The translations under genes and the position numbers were made by a program. A DNA stretch of 64,000 nucleotides, from the NCBI GenBank assembly GCA_016707525.1, contig JADJHP010000004.1, forward strand, positions 434,001 through 498,000. The letters are read 5' to 3'. Position 1 is the stretch's first letter. Each line of letters starts with the position of its first letter. The DNA is from Ignavibacteriota bacterium (GTDB taxonomy: Bacteria; Bacteroidota; Ignavibacteria; UBA10030; UBA6906). Under the pieces are notes generated by a model. That model was not told the DNA's origin. It saw nothing but the letters and a program-made list of their open reading frames with translations, and did no database searches. Shown here in pieces: positions 61,834 through 64,000 of the stretch.

Positions 61834-63000
61834 ATGTTCGTCCTCAAACTCGTCTTCAAGAATGCTCTGCGGCACAAGCTGCGGACGCTCCTGACCATCA
61901 CGGGCATCGCCGTCGCGGTCATGTCGTTCGGCTTCCTCCGCACGGTCGTGACCGCCTGGTCCTACGGCGTGGAAGCATCCGCCGCGAACCGCATGATCAC
62001 GCGCAACGCGGTGTCGTTCATCTTCCCGCTCCCCTATGCGTACCGGGACCAGATCGCCAGGGTTCCCGGGATCGCCGAGATCACCTGGGCGAATTGGTTC
62101 GGCGGGGTGTTTAAGGATCCGGCCGATTTCAAGAATTTCTTCCCCCGGCTTGCCATCGATCCCGAGACCTATTTTCAGGTCTATCCGGAACTGATCGTCC
62201 CGCCGGACCAGATGAAGGTCTTCACGCAGGAGCGGAACTCCTGCATCGTAGGGAAGAAGATCGCGGATCAGCACGGATTCAAGATCGGCGATGTGATCAC
62301 GGTCGATGGCGACATCTATCCCGGACGGTGGGACTTCGTGGTCCGGGCGATCTACAACGGTCGCGACAAGAGCACGGATGAGACCCAGATGTTCTTCCAT
62401 TGGAAATACCTCGACGAACGCGTGCGCGAGCTCCAACCGGGCCGCGATGGCCAGATCGGCTGGTATATCTTCTTGGCCACCGATGCATCGAAGATGGCCT
62501 CCATCGCGCAGACCGTGGACGAGCAATACGTGAACAGCCAGGCGGGCACGAAGACCGAATCCGAGCGGGAGTTCCAGCAAGGGTTCGTCTCGATGTCCAG
62601 TGCTATCATCCGCTCGTTGGAGATCGTCTCCTTCATCATCATCGGCATCATCCTGCTCGTCCTGGCCAACACGATCGTCATGGCCTCCCGCGAACGCACC
62701 ACGGAGTATGCGGTCCTCAAGACCATCGGTTTCTCCCCGGGGCATATCGTCGGATTGATCGGCGGCGAATCGCTGCTGATCGCCGGCATTGGCGGCATAC
62801 TCGGCCTGGTGCTGACATTCCCGCTCTCCGCGGCATTCGCTCAGATGTTCCCGACGTTCTTCCCGGTATTCAACGTTGAGACCGTCACGATCATCCTGGC
62901 AGCGATCGTGGCTGCTCTGGCGGGCGTCATCGCCGCACTGTTCCCCACCATCCGCACCCTCCGGACAAGCATCGCCGAGGGGTTGCGTGCCATCGGATAG
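61834..63000 (+). CDS. ABC transporter permease, FtsX/MacB type (first)
   Basis: The 388-residue permease has one N-terminal membrane span (residues about 16-36), a large periplasmic MacB-like domain (about 40-260) and three C-terminal spans with LANTIVMASRERTTEYAVLKT, the coupling helix typical of FtsX domains. It is encoded 11 bases after the ATPase gene and four bases before a second permease gene. Substrate unknown. Confidence 0.92.
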   Translation: MFVLKLVFKNALRHKLRTLLTITGIAVAVMSFGFLRTVVTAWSYGVEASAANRMITRNAVSFIFPLPYAYRDQIARVPGIAEITWANWFGGVFKDPADFKNFFPRLAIDPETYFQVYPELIVPPDQMKVFTQERNSCIVGKKIADQHGFKIGDVITVDGDIYPGRWDFVVRAIYNGRDKSTDETQMFFHWKYLDERVRELQPGRDGQIGWYIFLATDASKMASIAQTVDEQYVNSQAGTKTESEREFQQGFVSMSSAIIRSLEIVSFIIIGIILLVLANTIVMASRERTTEYAVLKTIGFSPGHIVGLIGGESLLIAGIGGILGLVLTFPLSAAFAQMFPTFFPVFNVETVTIILAAIVAALAGVIAALFPTIRTLRTSIAEGLRAIG

Positions 63001-63003
63001 GCC

Positions 63004-64000
63004 ATGAAGATACCATTTTCCTACACATGGCGGAGCCTCTGGGCACGCCGGCTGACCACAGCACTGACCTTGACCGGCCTGACGCTCGTTGCGTTCGTCT
63101 TCGCCGCCGTGCTCATGCTCTCGCGCGGCGTGGAGAACACGATGATCGAGACCGGCTCTCCGGAGAACGCCATCATCCTGCGGAAATCGGCAAGTTCGGA
63201 ACTGGTGAGCCAGATCGACCGCGAGCATGCCAACATCATGAAGACCTTCCCGGAGGTCGCACTCCTGCCGGACGGCAAACCCTTCGCGTCCACGGAGACC
63301 TTCGTGGTCATCAATATGCGGAAGCGCGGCTCCAACGACATGGGCAACATCTCCGTCCGGGGCGTCTCCCCGGAGGCCAAGGAACTCCGGCCGCAGGTCA
63401 CGCTGAAGGAGGGCCGCTGGTTCACGTTCGGGACGCAGGAGGTTGTCGTCGGCACGAGCATCAACGAGCAGTTCCAGAATGCGTCCATCGGTGACCGCAT
63501 CGCCTTCGGAGGGACATTCTGGACCATCGTGGGAGTGGTGGACGGGCAGGGGACGGCATTCGATTCCGAGGTGTGGGGCGACGCGAACCAGATCATGGCC
63601 GCGTTCAACCGTCCGGTCTATTCCATCGTCCTCCTGCGCCTGCGGTCCGCCGAGGAATTCGACGCCCTCAAGCTTCGTATCGAACAGGATCCGCGCACGT
63701 CGTACACCGAAGTGAAACGCGAACAGGTGTTCTACCGCGAACAGTCCCAGGCGATGTCGGGCTTCATCAAGGGGCTCGGATTGGTCGTCACCGTCATCTT
63801 CAGCATCGGGGCAATGATCGGCGCCATGATCACCATGTATGCCGCGGTCGCGAACCGGACGCGGGAGATCGGCACGCTCCGCGCCCTGGGCTTCCGCCGC
63901 CGCAGTGTGCTCAGCGCATTCCTCATCGAATCGATCCTGCTGTCGCTGATCGGCGGGCTGTTCGGCGTGGCGCTGGCCTCATTCATGTCGCTGGTGAAGA
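63004..64000 (+). CDS. ABC transporter permease, FtsX/MacB type (second), cut by window edge
   Basis: The open frame begins at the ATG at 63004 and runs to the right edge with no stop, at least 332 residues. It has the same plan as the preceding permease: an N-terminal span (residues about 19-39), a MacB-like periplasmic domain and C-terminal spans with the coupling helix ANRTREIGTLRALGFRRRSV. The two paralogous permeases probably form a heterodimer with the shared ATPase. The last part of the third C-terminal span is missing. Confidence 0.92.
   Translation, partial: MKIPFSYTWRSLWARRLTTALTLTGLTLVAFVFAAVLMLSRGVENTMIETGSPENAIILRKSASSELVSQIDREHANIMKTFPEVALLPDGKPFASTETFVVINMRKRGSNDMGNISVRGVSPEAKELRPQVTLKEGRWFTFGTQEVVVGTSINEQFQNASIGDRIAFGGTFWTIVGVVDGQGTAFDSEVWGDANQIMAAFNRPVYSIVLLRLRSAEEFDALKLRIEQDPRTSYTEVKREQVFYREQSQAMSGFIKGLGLVVTVIFSIGAMIGAMITMYAAVANRTREIGTLRALGFRRRSVLSAFLIESILLSLIGGLFGVALASFMSLVK

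Overview
This 64 kb window is dense chromosomal DNA (roughly 60% G+C or more) from a Gram-negative bacterium. It carries genes for Kdo-lipopolysaccharide synthesis and export (kdsA, kdsC, kdsD, lptA-like, lptB, lptC), a TonB-dependent receptor and several predicted outer-membrane or lipoprotein genes. Several families are typical of the Bacteroidota/Chlorobi/Ignavibacteria side of the FCB group: DUF3467, DUF3109, DUF5723-like, DUF2723, an OstA-like LptA, single-chain glycyl-tRNA synthetase and DUF2520. However, the best promoters look like ordinary -35/-10 boxes 17 bp apart, not the TTTG/TAnnTTTG type of class Bacteroidia. A high-G+C Ignavibacteria-like lineage is my best guess; this is inference from gene content, without database searches. 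I see no phage, transposase, CRISPR array, rRNA or tRNA gene.

Layout. 1-7821 (minus strand): one tightly packed gene series running off the left edge, transcribed in the order AMMECR1 (AmmeMemoRadiSam A), MEMO1-like (B), DUF2520 reductase-like, a frameshifted long-form sugar-nucleotidyltransferase, enoyl-CoA hydratase, a small membrane protein, glyS, CPBP protease and a TPR protein. 8007-14567 (plus): glmM, dprA, a frameshifted DUF3109 gene, rpoN, hslV, hslU. 14668-25529 (minus): a DUF5723-like/large surface protein pair, a TPR lipoprotein/DUF3467 pair, and an uncharacterised five-gene envelope operon. 25870-32795 (plus): icd, then hrcA-grpE-dnaJ, a helix-hairpin-helix membrane protein, a PilM-like protein, rsmD, coaD and an fmdB-like zinc ribbon. 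32802-39283 (minus): symporter-kdsA-kdsC-kdsD-lptC-lptA-lptB. 39391-42914 (plus): ispE, a TonB receptor, a DinB protein. 43085-51585 (minus): lepA, two type I signal peptidases, hemW, a DUF2723 membrane protein and a GT4 glycosyltransferase. 51759-64000 (plus): HAD phosphatase, L-2-hydroxyglutarate oxidase-like protein, GH20 hexosaminidase, pepT, OPT peptide transporter, a small membrane protein and a MacAB-like ABC system cut by the right edge.

How the genes work together. The kds/lpt block makes the Kdo sugar and the machinery that moves lipopolysaccharide to the outer membrane. hrcA-grpE-dnaJ is the heat-shock chaperone block, with a degenerate CIRCE-like operator upstream. hslVU is a proteasome-like protease. 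The GH20/PepT/OPT genes fit uptake and breakdown of amino sugars and peptides. lepA and the two signal peptidases concern translation and export.

Most notable points: the five-gene envelope operon at 19953-25529, whose first two products recall the GldL/GldM inner-membrane pair only in layout; two single-base frameshifts at homopolymers in otherwise intact genes; an almost G+C-free 16-bp inverted repeat inside an operon; and a five-copy 20-bp tandem repeat beside a 24-bp palindrome between convergent genes.
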